From Verrucomicrobia bacterium UBA6015 (GTDB lineage: Bacteria; Verrucomicrobiota; Kiritimatiellia; UBA8416), in NCBI GenBank assembly GCA_002428045.1, contig DIZZ01000117.1, positions 8,800 to 14,778 on the forward strand: a stretch of 5,979 bases of DNA, written 5' to 3'. The position numbers and the translations under genes were made by a program. Under the pieces are notes generated by a model. That model did no database searches. It had not been told where the DNA came from and was given only the letters and a program-made list of their open reading frames with translations. Numbering within the stretch: position 1 is the stretch's first letter; every line of letters begins with the position of its first letter. Of the stretch, positions 5,812 through 5,979 are shown piece by piece.

Positions 5812-5979
5812 GCACCGACAAAACCTGCTGCGTCTGCAACCACTACTCAAAAACCTGGTGCAGTCGCTTCGGCATGATCATCCGCGACCACATACCGACC
5901 ACCAGGTGCGCGACGGGGGTTACAACATCATCCCCAACACCATCAAAAACCGTGGCGATAGGGCGAAGGAGCAGGTATG
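5808..5979 (+). CDS. Cys-rich small protein, probably zinc-binding, 3' end outside window, with an apparent frame change
   Basis: ATG at 5808 overlaps the preceding stop as ATGA. The first part reads MSTDKTCCVCNHYSKTWCSR and then FGMIIRDHIPTTRC, with Cys at 7, 8, 10, 18 and 34; C7-x2-C10 plus C18 and C34 could hold one zinc ion. No stop follows before the window edge, but from about 5913 this frame becomes Ser/Thr/Pro-rich with poor third-base GC, while the -1 frame becomes clearly protein-like (GYNIIPNTIKNRGDRAKEQV to the edge). Adding one G in the GGGGG run at 5915-5919 would join both parts. So the annotated frame is trusted only to about 5912; the rest may be a sequencing slip, a programmed frameshift or an overlapping second gene. 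I know no family. An AAGG at 5794-5797 is a weak SD; coupling to the upstream stop is likelier. Confidence 0.58.
   Translation, partial: MSTDKTCCVCNHYSKTWCSRFGMIIRDHIPTTRCATGVTTSSPTPSKTVAIGRRSRY

Noticed and set aside
1..5979. CRISPR array, tRNA, insertion sequence, attachment site or rho-independent terminator
   Set aside because: I saw no spaced direct repeats, cloverleaf, terminal inverted repeats or stem followed by a T-run; almost every base is coding.

Overview
The window is a tightly packed, one-direction gene cluster that looks like the DNA-metabolism (early/replication-recombination) module of a tailed phage or prophage. The host is probably a Gram-negative bacterium of moderate-to-high GC. 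This rests on three things: every gene is on the + strand with essentially no noncoding DNA; the families present are typical phage cargo (a PAPS-reductase-like protein, a TolA-annotated coiled-coil protein found next to phage recombination genes, a phage-type SF3/D5-like helicase, small orphan proteins); and Shine-Dalgarno sequences are clear. No structural, lysis or integrase gene is visible, so lytic phage, prophage and other mobile element cannot be told apart, and I cannot name a host.

Layout. Bases 1-216 are the 3' end of a PAPS-reductase-like gene. Bases 216-1076 encode a 286-aa protein that reads as the N-terminal part of a RecD2 helicase (OB-like fold plus helix-hairpin-helix region) with no motor. 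Bases 1073-1249 encode a 58-aa protein of unknown function. Bases 1254-2222 encode a TolA-like coiled-coil phage protein. Bases 2232-3422 encode a RecD2-type SF1B helicase motor that begins at the Q motif, with no N-terminal domain. Bases 3419-5299 encode a 626-aa helicase/ATPase of the phage SF3/D5-like kind. Bases 5299-5475 and 5485-5811 are two small genes of unknown function. From 5808 to the right edge runs a Cys-rich gene whose coding frame appears to change at a run of five G.

The eight gene junctions are overlaps of 1 or 4 bases or gaps of 4 or 9 bases, so the set is probably one transcript with coupled translation. Its promoter lies left of the window, and I see no terminator.

The most notable observation is that the two halves of what is normally a single RecD2 polypeptide are separate genes, cut at the domain boundary, with two other genes between them. 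Together they have 682 residues, close to an ordinary RecD2. A natural reading, not proven here, is a helicase assembled from two subunits, possibly with the intervening proteins as partners, acting with the downstream SF3-like helicase in replication or recombination of the element.
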